Numbered from the stretch's first letter, positions 44,831 through 57,378 are shown. The stretch is 64,000 nt of DNA from Bretschneidera sinensis (GCA_023935145.1 CM043701.1:75157317-75221316), one strand, 5' to 3'. The notes: generated from the letters alone by a model not told the origin. Numbers and translations are program-made.

Positions 44831-45626
44831 CAACTTTCAAGGGCACTAGAACCACCTGATGTGGGCTCTAAGTGCCTCACTCAAAGAAAGTAGCACCAAA
44901 GCTACCATAGAGAGCGCCTGAGCAATTACCACTTGCATGACATATAGCTCAAGCGCCTCTATCAAGGTTAGTGGTACTGATGCCACTAAAATATGGTATG
45001 ATTGTATCATTCTAAATTTATTTTGGTAAGTTTTAAGTATTCTATAAACACTACCTTGCGCTCGAGCACACCATTCATTAAGTTCGAGCGCACATCCCCT
45101 ACATTCCAGTGCGCGTGAGCGCATCACACTAAACGGTTGCGCACAAGTGCGATTGAGTGCACTTCACAAATGCGCTCGAGTGCACTCAGGGTAGAGAAGG
45201 CACGTGATATTTTTATTCACACTTCACTCATAACCCCACTTTTCTCACATTACGCTCCAGTGCATTTCTTCCTCTAGTCTATCGCACTTGCCATCACCTT
45301 AAACTAAATCTGTTGAAAACCACCCACTTACCTCCAACAATCCACACCACCACCACCCCACCACATAATCAAGCTCACCACCATGCCAACACATTTTTCT
45401 TTCTCTTTTGCATGCCCACTATCATACAAAGCACACAAGGTACACACATTTTGGTTTTTAGATACTCACACACACACACGGTTCTTGATCTTTAAATTGC
45501 ATATTCATTATCTATATATGCTTATCTTGTGGGTTGATTGGGTATTCTCGTATTTGCAGGAGGTTTGGATCAACTGTGTGTAAATTCTATAGCTTCTGGT
45601 TTTTGTTGCACATAAAGTATTCGACC
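44831..45626 (+). other. Non-coding spacer of element E, rich in CpG palindromes
   Basis: Between the protease frame and the third ORF, where RT, RNase H and integrase would normally lie. It carries a cluster of TCGAG-centred motifs at about 45057-45185 (for example ATGCGCTCGAGTGCAC near 45170) and a CACA run near 45470. No coding motif. Confidence 0.7.
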
Positions 45627-46848
45627 TATTGCCTGACCGAGTGCGATCGAGCGCACCATCAGCTACGCACGAGTGCAATCACACCAGAAGCAACATTGTT
45701 TTTCCACAACACATGGCTTCCACATCCCGAGCTTTAAGCAGCCGCCACCAAACATCCCGGCCCAGCTTCAAGCAGTGTGAAATACTGTTTGATACCACAT
45801 TCAATGTAGATGAGGACTTCAAGAGTTTGGATGCCATAAGATGGGCGGTCTAAGAGTTCAAGAACTGGGGTCTCAAGCGGCTATTCAAGCTGGTTTGTTC
45901 GATGGCGTACACTCGATTCGTGGTCAATTTCCACGAGACCTGACTTACGACTGTACCAGACCAAAAATTTTATCTTCTTCAGTCCATAGCAGATTTATAG
46001 AGCTGACCACCACCGACATAGCCAGTTCTTTACACTGCTGTGATGAATCCCCGCAGGAGGACAACCACATGGAGGAGCAGCTTAAACTGTTCCCTCTACC
46101 ACACATCATAGAGGACATGTGTGCGGGCCAGTATGCAGACTGCTACAACAATGCGGGGAGTTGGTCGAGGTTGCCTCCCCGCTTATGGTTCGTTGACTCC
46201 GTCCTCCAGCGTAATGTGTGTCCTTTGGGGCACAAGACACAGAGGCAGGATTAGTTTCTACAAGCGCTCTACACCTTTCACTAGGGTCACTGGTACTCCA
46301 TCCCAGCGGTCATATGGAGTCAGATACACAAATTCTAGGACAGTGTTCATAACCGGCAGACGACCACAGCTAATGCCTGAGGGCTTCCTTTCCCTTTCTT
46401 GCTCAGTTATATCTTCAAGAAGAAGGGGATTAGAGGCTCCTCCATCGATGGCCCGGTTAGTGATCATCATTTCTTTGCGAGGGCCCAGTAGAGCCTCAGC
46501 TAGTCCCACATGCCACGAGGACCCTAGGCGCAGATTCTAGTTGCAGAGCCTGTGGCAGATGATCCGATGGAGACCAAGCAACCACCAGTGAGCCCTACAT
46601 GGGAGGAGGACCAGCCAGACATGAGATCTATAAAGTATCAGCACCTTCTAGATGAGCTGTCTTCCTTCCGCTGTGAGCTATCTGATATCCGACGGGAGGA
46701 TCGTGAGGCAACCCTTCTGATCCATCAGCTGATAGATGGGTTAAAGACACAATTTGCATGGCAAGAGGCAATGTTGCAGTCCATCCTTGATCGCCTACCT
46801 CCTGCATCCGGTACCTCTTCGACTACACCCACCGATGATCAACAGTGA
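45627..46848 (+). pseudogene. Third ORF of element E, plant-transposon-protein-like
   Basis: Pieced from several frames: FKQCEILFDTTFNVDEDF, then RFIELTTTDIASSLHC, PPRLWFVDSVLQRNVCPLGH and FLQALYTFH (about 46170-46280), WGLPFPFLLSYIFKKKGIRG, and an open tail 46552-46848 (ELSSFRCELSDIRREDREAT) that looks coiled. I recognise this pattern from proteins annotated as putative plant transposon protein in non-autonomous gypsy elements; its biochemical role is not known to me. It carries several stops. G lacks it entirely and C has no trace of it. Confidence 0.65.
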
Positions 46849-48267
46849 GAGGATACCCCGTTTGGCTGAAGACATAAAACTTAGCGCTCATGGGAGGCAC
46901 CCCAAAGCATATCCTTTTCATTATAGTACTTTTATTTTCTTTATTTTTACATGTTTAGTATACCTATTTCTTGTTTTTCGAAAAAATGTTTCTTTTTCTT
47001 TGTCAGGTACTTAGTGCGTGCATCCAGTTCAAGTTTGGGGACTTATTACGAGCAAATCAAGCAACTTACTTCTCCATCTCCTAGGTCATATCTTTCCATG
47101 TAACACACATATTGGGGACAATGTGTATATAAAGTTTGGGGGTAATAGGAGACATTGTTACTCACACACTTGAAACACATGCACACACTAGGTCCCAGTT
47201 TTTTTTTTAAAAGATAAATGCATGATTCATTTGGTAACAAAAATTTTGGTTGAGTTAAAAATTTGATAAAACTTCATTAGTAAGCTTAAAATCTAGAACA
47301 CATAGTCTTGTAATAGGAATTTTACAAAGTTTAGTTACCTACCTCAAGGCACTTAAGAATTCATGAGTTTGATCCAAATTTGCACGAGCACATTAGCACG
47401 CATTTGTGTGGGGTATGACATATAATTCTTTTGTATATGTTTCCACGACCTAACTGAAATCGGATAACTTGTTAAAAGAACACTTTGGTATAAGAAAAAT
47501 AAAGAAAAATGTCCATCATGCAAAAGAAAATAAAAAGCTTCTAATGATCATTAAAAACTTTCCACTGAGTAACTGAGCCTTTTGCCTCAGTAAGAAGTGA
47601 GTGTTCATATCAAAAGGTGGGAAGTAAGCCTTTAATGATCATAATAAAAATTTCCACTGAGTAACTGATCCTCTTGCCTCAGTAAACATTGAGTGTTCAC
47701 GTCAAAAGGTGGGAATTTCACTTAGAAGTATTAAAACCTGTTAGTTCTGCAGCCTTTTTGACTCGAGTTAGTAAGTTTTTAGGGATGTCTTTACACCTAA
47801 TGCCCTAAAACCATCTGGTTCGGGATTCATTGGCTAAACACTCGTTACAAGGGATAATTAGAAAGCTTAATGGAACTCAACATGACAAAGATCGCATGAT
47901 AGAAGAAAAAAGAAAAGAAGCAAGTATTATGCCACTTTTGTTCTCTTTGATAAGGAATTCGATAAAGGTTTGGGCACCGAAACACTATACACTAAAATTA
48001 TGTGGAAGCCCCATCTCATATGTGCCAATTCATCACACACAAATCAAACTTGCGATACCTTAAGCTAACCTTAGGTAAGTAATATGAGCTTTTGAAAATC
48101 CTTTTTCAAAAACAAAAATGTGTTTTTATTATAAGCTTACTCATGAACGGTTATCATGGTTTTATGCACAACCCAAATTCTTGATTATCATGAAAATGAA
48201 TTTATCTTTAAATTTTGTTTCAACATAGTTTTTTTTGTTTTGTATTGCTAAGGGACTAGCAATATGT
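46849..48267 (+). other. 3' non-coding region of element E
   Basis: Conserved box (CTTAGCGCTCATGGGAGGC at about 46877-46895), PPT-like CAAGTTTGGGG (about 47029-47039), an imperfect hairpin ACACATATTG/CAATGTGT (47105-47126), PPT-like AAAGTTTGGGGGTAAT (47131-47145), and two tandem 70-nt modules (about 47558-47626 and 47650-47719). The same order is seen in C, D and G. Confidence 0.87.
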
Positions 48268-48280
48268 AAGTTTGGGGGTG
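48268..48280 (+). promoter_or_regulatory. Polypurine tract of element E
   Basis: AAGTTTGGGGGTG, immediately before the 3' LTR start. Confidence 0.93.
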
Positions 48281-49562
48281 TGATAAGTGCTTAAATAGTT
48301 ATATTTAAGCCCCTTAATTTATGCTTGTTAGGCTCTTTATTTATCTATTTCAGTAGATTCTACTTCATTTTCGTGTTTTATGTGTTTTTCACAGGACTTG
48401 GACAAAAGATGATATTTTGGAGCTTTTAGGAGTAAAAGTCAAGTTCTACCATCCAGCAAGGTGCGCTTGAGCGCACCTCCCTTGTGATCGAGTGCACAGG
48501 CACACGAACGCACTTGAAGAAGGCTCGAGCTCACACTTGAGCTTGAGCGCATCCCGAATATGATCGAGCGCAAACACTCCAGAGGGGGCAGAGCCAGATA
48601 TGGAAAGAAGTCTTCGAACCTCAATTAGGAAATTAGGGTTTCAGGGCACCCTTAAAGTCCTATATGTAGCCTTATAAAACACATAAACCATATATTTTGT
48701 TTTAGACTTGAAGTAGCAAGCTTATGAGAGGAATTGATGACTCGTCTCCCGAATCTTCTTCGGTTTTATTTTTCTGTTTTTATTTCGTTATGTTTAGAAT
48801 GTTTAGTTTAACTAGTATGTGTAACTAAACTCTTATAGGCTCGATTGAAGCCCTAGTTATGTTTTTCTACATGATTATTCATTGATTACCTTTGTTATAA
48901 CCTTATTAGAATGTTTAACTTGATTAATACCTGTTTATATTTAAATTCCTCATATGTGTGTGCCTGATCAACGTATGCATGTGGTATAGATTAGTTAGTC
49001 GAATCAATTTGGATGACCGAGTCCTGGGTTCGACATTAGTAACAAGAGATATCCACACTGGATTCTTGGGTTAGTCAACATGGGAAACCGGGAGCGGACC
49101 AAGCCCTAGGTCCCGTGTGGTTGCCGATCTCCACAGCCCTGATGCTATTTTAAGGAACAACTCAGTATACACCCATGCTGAATCCCTTAAGAGAGAAAGA
49201 GTTAGAGTATACACCATGCCTAACTCGTTGCATAGGGAGATCAATAGCCTAATGTATGGACCAAGCCCTTAGGTTGGCAACCATTAAATATTCATGATAA
49301 GGCTAGAGCAGTGGCACCATACTTAGTGGGAAAGTATAATTAGTGGTGGATATCATAGTCCTATGTTCTCATTATTATTAACTCACTCTCAATAAGTTAT
49401 TTCTCTTTTTTACTTTGAAGAACTAATTTTAAATCGAAATTGACTAATCCTGGTGGAAATGATCTCGCACTTACACACTATGCTACCATTGACCTTGTGC
49501 ACTTGCAAGTAAAACTAGTACGGCTATTTGCTTATTTATTCAGGTAGATAATCATCACAACA
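48281..49562 (+). repeat. 3' LTR of element E
   Basis: 1282 bp, same landmarks as the 5' LTR. Differences between the two LTRs are frequent inside the CpG palindromes (for instance GCTCGAGTGC against GCTTGAGCGC), mainly C-to-T or G-to-A, as expected from methylated-cytosine decay. Confidence 0.95.
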
Positions 49563-50414
49563 GTACTCAATTGAAATTTAGTGTTGCCTTTCACCTTCAA
49601 ATAGATAGTTAGATTGAAAGAGTCATTCGTATATTAGAAGATATGTTAAGGGCATGTGTAATGAGTTTTTCTGAAAATTGGGATGCTTATTTACCCCTTA
49701 TAGAGTATGCTTGTATAATAATTTCCAAGCTAGTATTAGGATGGCTCCATTTGAAACTTTGTATGGTCGGCGATGTAGAACTTTGGTATGTTGAGAGGAA
49801 GTATGAGAGAGTAAGTTTTTTGGGTAAGAATTAATTGATTTAACAACTGAGATGATTAAATTGATTAAAAAAAACATCATAGAGCACCTCAGAGTACACA
49901 TAAGAGTTATATGGATAAGAGATGAAGGCCTCTCAAGTTTCAGGTAGGTGATTGGGTACATATGAAGATTTTTCCTTGAAAATGAGTACTACATTTAAGA
50001 TAGAAAGGGAAGTTGAGTCATCGATGTATTGGGCCATGTGAAATTATTGAGATAATCGAATTGGTTGCTTATAAACCGACATTACCTCTAGAACTTGCTT
50101 AGTTGCATAATGTTTTTCATGTATCTACTTTACATAAATATACACATAATGAGTCACATGTAACTCCATATCAATTTGTATAAATTCAAGAAGACTTATA
50201 TTTTATGCAAGTGCTAGTCAAAATTTTAGATACAAAAGAACAAGTTTTACGAAACAAAGTCATTTCGTTAGTGCAAGTGCTTTGGCAGAATCGAGATGTT
50301 GAGGAAATTACATTAGAACGTGAAGCAAACATGAGAAAAAAATATCCTCAGCTTTTTTTTTTTTCTGATGTAGATAAAAAAATTTCAAGGAGGAAATTTT
50401 TATATGGTGGGTAA
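49563..50414 (+). pseudogene. Chromovirus integrase C-terminal part and chromodomain-like tail (element F)
   Basis: Resumes after E: SQIERVIRILEDMLRACVMS holds the catalytic Glu, followed by NWDAYLPLIEYA. Later fragments give KGKLSHRCIGPCEIIE and HNVFHVSTLHKY, then VKILDTKEQVLRNKVISLVQ and VLWQNRDVEEITLEREANMR (50214-50345), the Tekay/Del-type tail that recruits integrase to chromatin. Multiple stops. A purine tract GGTGGGTAAAAA precedes the 3' LTR. Confidence 0.88.
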
Positions 50415-51465
50415 AAATGTAAGATCCTTACCCTTGGGGTAGAGGTAAATTGGTAATCTTCTATTTTATTATCATGCATATATATACAAATTATTTCAAT
50501 TAAAATTCAAAATTGAGACAAGAATTTACAAATATATTGAAGAAAAGAGGTTGAAATTTGTAAAAGTGATGAAAATGGTGTTTGGAGGGTGTCAGAAGGC
50601 ACCAGTTGACTAAGCCGTTTCACTAGTCGACTAAGCAACCCCAATTGACTAAGGTATACCAGTAGACTAGGTAGTCAACTAGCAAGGTAATTTGGCTATA
50701 TAAAAGTTCATTTCGTGTTCAAAAACTCATTTTCTTCTTCGGAACTCTTCATTCTCTCTCTAAATTCTCTAAAAACCTCTTAAGAAGTATACAAAAAACT
50801 TGAGGTTTTTAAATTTTTTTTGTTGAATTCAATAATTCAAGATTGGTTTCAAGAAGTTTTGGACAAAATCTTTGTGAAGGTAATCTATTCTTTTCTTTAA
50901 CTTTTTCATATAGAAATCATGATTTTAAGAGCTTAAAACCTCATATCCTTCTTAAATAAGCTTGAATTTGGTTCAGGATAAAGCAAAGAGAGTTTAACTA
51001 AAACTTTGAAATCGAGACTAAGTTGGAGAATGCTTACATATATACATGTATTTAATCTATTATAAGGGTTTAGATGAAATGAGATAGTAATGCAAGTTAA
51101 GTATATTCTAGTTAGGTGGAGATACAATGGGAGAAGTATGTTCGAGTAACCCTGCTTTGAGAAAAAAGTGATAAAAGCAAGGAAGTGATTCACGGATAGG
51201 GCATGGTGCTTCTAGGTGAGTTCACTTTACTTTTAGTAAGTGTGAAGAAGTAAGAAATGTGGATAAAACTTAAAATCAACTATTACTGAGAAAAGATAAA
51301 GGATATATTATAAATATGTTAAATTTGAAGGAAATAAAGAATACAGGTATGAATTTAATCAATAAACTGAAATATAATCTTCAATGATCATTTGATAAAA
51401 TGATTGAGTATATGTATATACATGATAAATTGTTATGAATTATATTATTGGAAGGATGTGTAAAT

Positions 51466-52714
51466 TGTTGCACGTTTATCTACCTAAATTAATAAGCAAA
51501 TAATCGAACTTGTTTTACTTGCAAGTGCATAAGGTTAATGGTAGCATAGTATGCAAGTTCGAGATCATTTCCATAAGGATTGGTAAATTTCAAATTTAGA
51601 ATTAGTTTCTCAAAATAAAAAGAGATAGAAATAAATGTTGAGTGTGAATTAATAATGATAAGAACATAAGACTGTGATATCCACCACTAATTACACTTTC
51701 CCACTAAGTAAGGTGCCAATGCCCTAGCTCTATTATGAATACCTAATGGTTGCCAACCTAAGGGCTTGGTCCACACCTTAGGCTATTGATCTCCCTAGGT
51801 AACGAGTTAGGCCTGGTGTATACTCTAACTCTTTTCTTTCTTAAGGGATTCAGCATGGTTGTATACTGAGTTGTTCCTTAAGAGAGCATAAGGGCTATGG
51901 AGATCGGCAATCACACGGGACCTAGGGCTTGGTCCGCTCTCGGCTTCCCATGTTGATTAACCCAAGAATCTGGCATGGATTTCTTTTGTTACTATTGTTG
52001 AACCCACGACTCGGTCATCTAAATTGATTCAACTAACTAATTCATACCACATGCATACGTTGATCAGACACAGACATACAAGGAATTCAAAGACAAACAA
52101 GCATTAATCAATTAAAGCATTATAACATGGCTATTTGCAAAGGAAATCAATGAATATATATGTGGAAAAGCATAATTAGGGCTTCAAAAAGCCCTATAAG
52201 AGTTTAGTTACATATGCTAGTTGAACTAAACATTATAACCATAATTAAACTAAAACAGAAAAATAAAACCTAAAGAGTACTAGGGAGACGATTCGTCAAT
52301 TCCTCTCCAAAGCTTACAACTTTAATCCAAAAACAAAAAGTGTGTTTTCTGTGTTTTACAAGGCTATATATAGGGCTCTAAGGGTGCCCCGAAACCCTAA
52401 TTTTCAATTTAAGATCTTGAGACTTCTTTCCAATTTTAGCTCTGTCGCCTCTGGTGCGTGTGCTCGAGCCTTCTAAGTGTGCACTCGTGTGCCTGTGCGC
52501 TTGATCAGAAGGGAGATGCGCTCGAGTGCACCTTGCTAGTTTTGCAGATCTTCACTTTTTATTCCTTAGAGCTCCAAAATGTCTTCTTTTTGTCAAAGCC
52601 TTATGAAAAACACATAAAACACAAAAATGAAGTAGAATATACTAAAATAGATAAACAAAGAGCCTAACAAGTGTAAATTAAGCGGGTTAAATATGACTAT
52701 TTAAGCACCTTTCA
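51466..52714 (-). repeat. 3' LTR of element G
   Basis: 1249 bp; minus strand starts TGAAAGGTGCTTAAATAG and ends CGTGCAACA. CpG palindromes lie at about 52455-52535, the TATA box near 52370, and the hairpin array at about 51760-51885. Confidence 0.93.
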
Positions 52715-52727
52715 CACCCCCAAACTT
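52715..52727 (-). promoter_or_regulatory. Polypurine tract of element G
   Basis: The minus strand reads AAGTTTGGGGGTG directly before the 3' LTR, identical to C and E. Confidence 0.93.
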
Positions 52728-54125
52728 ACATATTGCTAGTCCCTTAGCAATACAAAATGAAAAACTATATTAAAACAAAATTTAAAGATAAATTCATTCT
52801 TTATGATAAAAATTTGGGTTGCACATAAAACCATGATGACCGTTCATGAGTGAGCTTATAATGAAAACACATTTTTGCAACGAATAAGGATTTTAAAAGT
52901 TCAGGTTGCTTACCTAAGGTTGGCTTAAGGCATCGCAAGTTTGATTTGGTGTGTGGTGAATTAGCACATAGAAGATGGAGCTTCCAAATAATTTTAATGT
53001 ATAGTGTTTCGTGTCCAAACCTTCATCGAATTCCTTATCAGATAGAACAATAATGGCATGATGTTTACTTCTTTTTTTTTTCTTTCATCATGAGAGTTTT
53101 GCCATGTTGGGTTCCATTAAGCTTTCTAGTTGACCCTTGTAACGAGTGTTTAGCCGATGACTCCTAAACCAGATGGTTTTAGGGCATTAGGTGTAAAGAC
53201 ACCCCTAAGGACTTACTAACTCGAGTAAAAAAAGCTACGAAACTAACAGACCTTAAAGCTTGCTAAGTGAAATTCCCACCTTTTGATGTGAACAGTCACT
53301 GTTTACTGAGGCAAGAGGCCCAATTACTCAGTGAAAATTTTTATGATCGTTAAATGCTTAATTCCCACCTTTTGACGTGAACACTCACTGCTTACTAAGG
53401 CAAGAGGTCCAGTTACTCAGTGGAAAGTTTTTAATGATCATTAGAAGCTTTTTCTTTTTGCATGATGGTCATTTTTTTCTTTATTTTTCTTATGCCAAAG
53501 TGTTCTTCTAACAAGATATCCGATTACAGTTAGGTCATGGACAGATATATATAAAAATTACATGTCATACCCCACACAAATGCGTGCTAATGTGCTCGTG
53601 TCAGATCTGGATCAAACTCGTGAATTCTTAAGTGCCTTGAGCTAGGTAACTAAACTTTTAAAATTCCTATTACATGACTATGTGTTCTAGATTTTAAGCT
53701 TACGAATGAAGTTTTATCATAATTTAAATCAACCAAAAAATTTTAACACAAAATGAACATGTATTTATCTTTTCTAAAAAAAAACTAGGATATAGTGTGT
53801 GCATGCATTTCAAGTGTGTGCATGTGTTAGTGTCTCCCACTACCCCCAAACTTAATATACACATTGTCCCCAATGTGTTTGACATGGAAAGATCTGACCT
53901 GGGAGATCGAGAACTACATTGCTTGTATTGTTCGTAGCATGCCCCCAGACTTAAACTGGATGCACGCACTAAGTTCCTGACAAAGAAAAACAAACATTGT
54001 GCCAGAAAAAAATATAATAAATAGATAAATAAACATAACTACTAATAAAGAAAGAAAATACGATAATGAAAAAGATATGATGTGGGGTGCCTCCCATGAG
54101 AGCTAAGTTTTACGTCTTCAGCCAG
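52728..54125 (-). other. 3' non-coding region of element G
   Basis: Read on the minus strand: conserved box around 54072-54110 (CTCATGGGAGGCACCCC), PPT-like AGTCTGGGGGCATG (about 53938-53951), perfect hairpin ACACATTG/CAATGTGT (53859-53866 with 53871-53878), PPT-like AAGTTTGGGGGTAG (about 53840-53853), and two 70-nt modules (53361-53429 and 53271-53339). The same order as E. Confidence 0.87.
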
Positions 54126-54468
54126 ACGGGGTATCCTCTCACTGCTGGTCATCAGGTGGTGCAATTGAAGAGGTATTGTGGTAAAGCTTCTGGTTGAAAT
54201 GCGCTCGATCACAAGTGTGTTTGCACTCGATCGCACTGAGTTGTGCGCTCGATCACAGGTGGTGTGCGCTCGAGCGTAGTGGCTTAGGCAATTTATCGAA
54301 TAGTTGATATGCAACAAAAGCTCAAAGCTGTAGAAATGACACGAACTTGATCCCAACCTCCATACCGTACTTTAGTGGCCTCAGTACCATTAGCCCTGAT
54401 AGAGGTGCTTGAGCTATAAGTTTGTGAAAGTAGGATTTGCTCAAGCGCTCTCTATAGTAGCTTCAGTG
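54126..54468 (-). other. Spacer of element G where E has its third ORF
   Basis: A short stretch with TCGA-centred palindromes (54197-54285) matching the E sequence around 45590-45660 and then skipping directly to E's 46810 region. The third ORF is thus deleted in G or was gained in E. Confidence 0.7.
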
Positions 54469-55600
54469 CTACTTTCTTTGAAAGGGGCACTTAGAGCCCA
54501 CATCAGGTGGTTCAAGTGCCCTTGACAGCTGCTTCATCTCCAATTTTGGTTCTTGGACCATAGAAGAGATAAAAGCAGTATTAGTAGCCCCGGGAGGTTC
54601 AACTTGGGGAATATACTTACTTGGAAGCTTTGGTATGTCCTTCAAGGGGTGCATGGCTTTATTAATGTCTTTAATCATGTTTTCATCCTCTGGCTCAATA
54701 TCTAATCTTGGGATACCATGGTTTAGGGTGGTCTTCAATGGATTACTGTGATGGACCTAAAAACTTTCTCCACAACACCTTGCATCAAGCTTACACTCGA
54801 ATATTCATTATCATCTTTGGTTGATTTTAATGTATTAAATATTTTGAATTCTATTTCCTCATCATTTACCTTCATAGTGACAATACCCCTTTTTACATTA
54901 ATATTTGTGTTAGTAGTTATCATAAAAGGTCTTTCTAAGATGATGGGTAGAGGCAATGGCATAGTACATTCTTCTATATCTAATACAATAAAATCAGCAG
55001 GTAAAATAAATTTGCCTACTTTTACCAAAACATCCTCGAGGATACCTCTTGGTCGTTTGATGCTTCTATCAGCTAATTGCAAAGTCATGGAGGTTGGTTG
55101 AAGTTCCCTCCAAACCTAGTGTCTCGAATACATTGTATGGTAGCAGATTGACACTTGCTCCTAGATCCAATAGTGCATGCTCGAATAGCTGGTCACCTAG
55201 CCTGCAAGGAATAGTAAAACTACCTGGATCTTTTAGCTTTGGGGGTAGTTTTCTTAATAGCACAACACTTACCTCTTCAGTCAAGGTTATTGTCTCATGC
55301 GCCTGAAAATTCCTTTTGTTAATGGAACAATCCTTCAAAAATTTAGCATATGCAGGAATTTATTTAATTGCATCTAATAAAGGAATGTTTATTTCCACTT
55401 TTCTCAAAGTTTCAAAAATATCAATTAGTTTAGTCTCTTTGTTAGGCTTTACTAACCTTTGAGGAAAGGGTAGAGGTGCATTTACCTTCTCCATCTCACC
55501 TACCTTAGATGTGCATGCTTGGTCTGGAGATGCTTGTGCAGGCTTATCTAGGCCTATGATCTTTCCACTTCTTAGGGTTGTCACAACATTCAATTGTTGG
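54469..55600 (-). pseudogene. Athila-like protease (element G), three frames
   Basis: Minus strand: lead-in FPQRLVKPNKETKLIDIFET (from 55593), HALLDLGASVNLLPYNVFET (about 55095-55160), then LADRSIKRPRGILEDVLVKV, FILPADFIVLDIEE and PIILERPFM (Gly to Glu in the usual ILGRPFM). Frame breaks near 55365, 55080 and 54735. Closely related to the open protease of E. Confidence 0.9.
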
Positions 55601-56930
55601 TGTCCTCTTGGATTAGGTATTGGTTGGGCTGGAAGCTCTCATTGCTTTCTACTACTCAGATCCTTGGCCAATTGTCCCATTTGTACCTCTAATCCTTGAA
55701 TGGCTTGATCATGTTTTGCAGTGGTCTGTTTCATCTCAGTCCGAAATTGTCTTGTTTCTTCCATGAACTGTTCGTGTGAAATCATCAGTTGTTGGTGTTG
55801 AGATACCAACTACTGGTGTTGAATTGCCATTTGCCTCACAAGACTCTCGAGGTCACTTTTCTTTGGTTCAGGAACAGAGTGGGCTGCTGGTTAGAAGTTT
55901 CTTTGCTGCCCTTGACCATTCTGATTGTTGCTCCAAGAAAATTTTGGGTGATTTCGCCATCTAGGATTGTAGGTGTTTGCATAAGGATTGTTCTTTGGCG
56001 GATAGTTGTTTGGTCCCACAAAATTTGCTTGTTCATGATCTGTAGATGAATATAAGGGACATGTATTAGTATTATGGTCAAATTGAGAACATATCACACA
56101 TACCTGGAGTGGTGTGGCTGGTGGATTAGGTGATGCATTCTGAGCAGCCATGGCTTTAACTAGTAGACCCAATTTCCTCTCCATAGCAGTTATTTGGGTA
56201 GAGGATCCCCCATTTAGGTTTACCTCATACATTCATTTGCTCTTTGTTACATGTCTACCTTGAGAGGAAAATTGCTGGGTATGTTCACTTAAGGTCTCGA
56301 AGAGCTCCATGGCTTCTTCACTGCTTTTCTCCATCAGCACTACTCCATAACTTGAATCCACAATATTTTTATTAGTATCACTTAAACCTTCATAGAAAGC
56401 TTGTACGAGTTTATCCTGAGGTAGGTTGTGATGTGGGCATTTGAGTAATAGCTTGTTGAAATGTCCCCATGCCTCAAAGAATAGGTCTCCATCCTTTTGT
56501 TGGAAAGACTGAATCTCCTTCCTCATTTGCCTCGTCTTTTGGGCTAGGAAAAACTTAATTAGAAATTTGCTGGCCAACTCCTCCCAAGTGTGGATAGAAA
56601 CTGTAGGCAATGAATTGTACCATAGTTTAGCATTATCTTTTAAGGAAAAAGGGAAAAGAATTAACATGATTCCTTCTTGGTCTAAGCCTTGGCTGTGCTG
56701 GAACTTACAGAGATCGAAGAACTCTCGAAGATACAAGTGTGGATCCTCATTAGGTGTACCCCCAAAGTGAGTCAGTGTACTGAGTATCTGCGGAGATATG
56801 TAGTAGTTACCTTTTGCCTTAGGTTTATAAGCAATGCAAGACGGTTGATCGAGGTTCCGTGGGATGAAGGATTGCTTCATCGATCTTCGCTCAGGAGGTT
56901 ATTGGTTTTCTAACTGTTCCACCATCGGTG
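55601..56930 (-). pseudogene. Athila-like gag (element G)
   Basis: Minus strand: 215 open codons (56880-56233) with SFIPRNLDQPSCIAYKP, FGGTPNEDPHLYLREFFDLC and SLKDNAKLWYNSLPTVSI. A single TGA stop follows, and then 113 open codons (56232-55891) with zinc knuckle CVICSQFDHNTNTC and the Asn-rich tail. The Gln-rich end (about 55890-55601) has further stops. Compared with E, one nonsense change is the main break in the capsid-nucleocapsid part. Confidence 0.9.
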
Positions 56931-57354
56931 CTCCTTCCTCAATTTCTTTTTCTACCTCTTCAGAGTTGTCTCTAAGCCTTTGTAGGATAGTTCATTCAAG
57001 CTCAGTATTGAGAGGAAAGAATGTTGGATGTCTAGATCGAAGTCCATGCATGAATCTGTAACAATAACTTCAGTGCAGCAGTTTAACACTGTTGCCCGGG
57101 CAACTTTCTGCCTCAATTGTGCTCGATCGCACAAAGGAGTGCGCTCAATCGCAAGTGGTGCAGAGAGTATTACTGGGGTCCCTGAAATAGAAAACAAAAA
57201 GGAATTAGATTAGGTTTTTGATGTAGCACAAATAAAGTTAAAAACAGAAACTGAAATTTTTTGTGATTTTTGATAAAATAAAACATAATAAATAATTAAA
57301 AAGAAAAATTACTAAACTCAACAAAAAATAATTCTAGAAAGAAATTTAGTACAA

Positions 57355-57372
57355 TCCCCGGCAACGGCGCCA
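57355..57372 (-). promoter_or_regulatory. Primer binding site, perfect tRNA-Asp type (element G)
   Basis: The minus strand reads TGGCGCCGTTGCCGGGGA, next to the end of the 5' LTR. CpG palindromes follow in the leader (about 57119-57155). Confidence 0.93.
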
Positions 57373-57378
57373 AAAACT

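Larger units (their letters stand above)
40760..49562 (+). mobile_element. Element E: Athila-like non-autonomous retrotransposon with gag, protease and a third ORF
   Basis: 8.8 kb with LTRs at 40760-42037 and 48281-49562, a perfect target duplication GTACT (40755-40759 and 49563-49567), PBS at 42044-42061 and PPT at 48268-48280. The interior keeps gag, a gypsy protease domain and an additional ORF region, but no RT, RNase H or integrase. It belongs to the same LTR family as C and G and is the most complete of the three, hence the reference for what they have lost. Confidence 0.95.

Noticed and set aside
45313..45620. Several short overlapping open frames in the spacer of E
   Set aside because: His/Thr- and Cys/Phe-rich translations of CACA runs and AT-rich spacer; no homology and not conserved in G.
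54748..55306. Plus-strand open frames opposite the protease of G
   Set aside because: They are antisense shadows of the minus-strand protease; a similar antisense opening exists opposite E's protease at 44170-44541.
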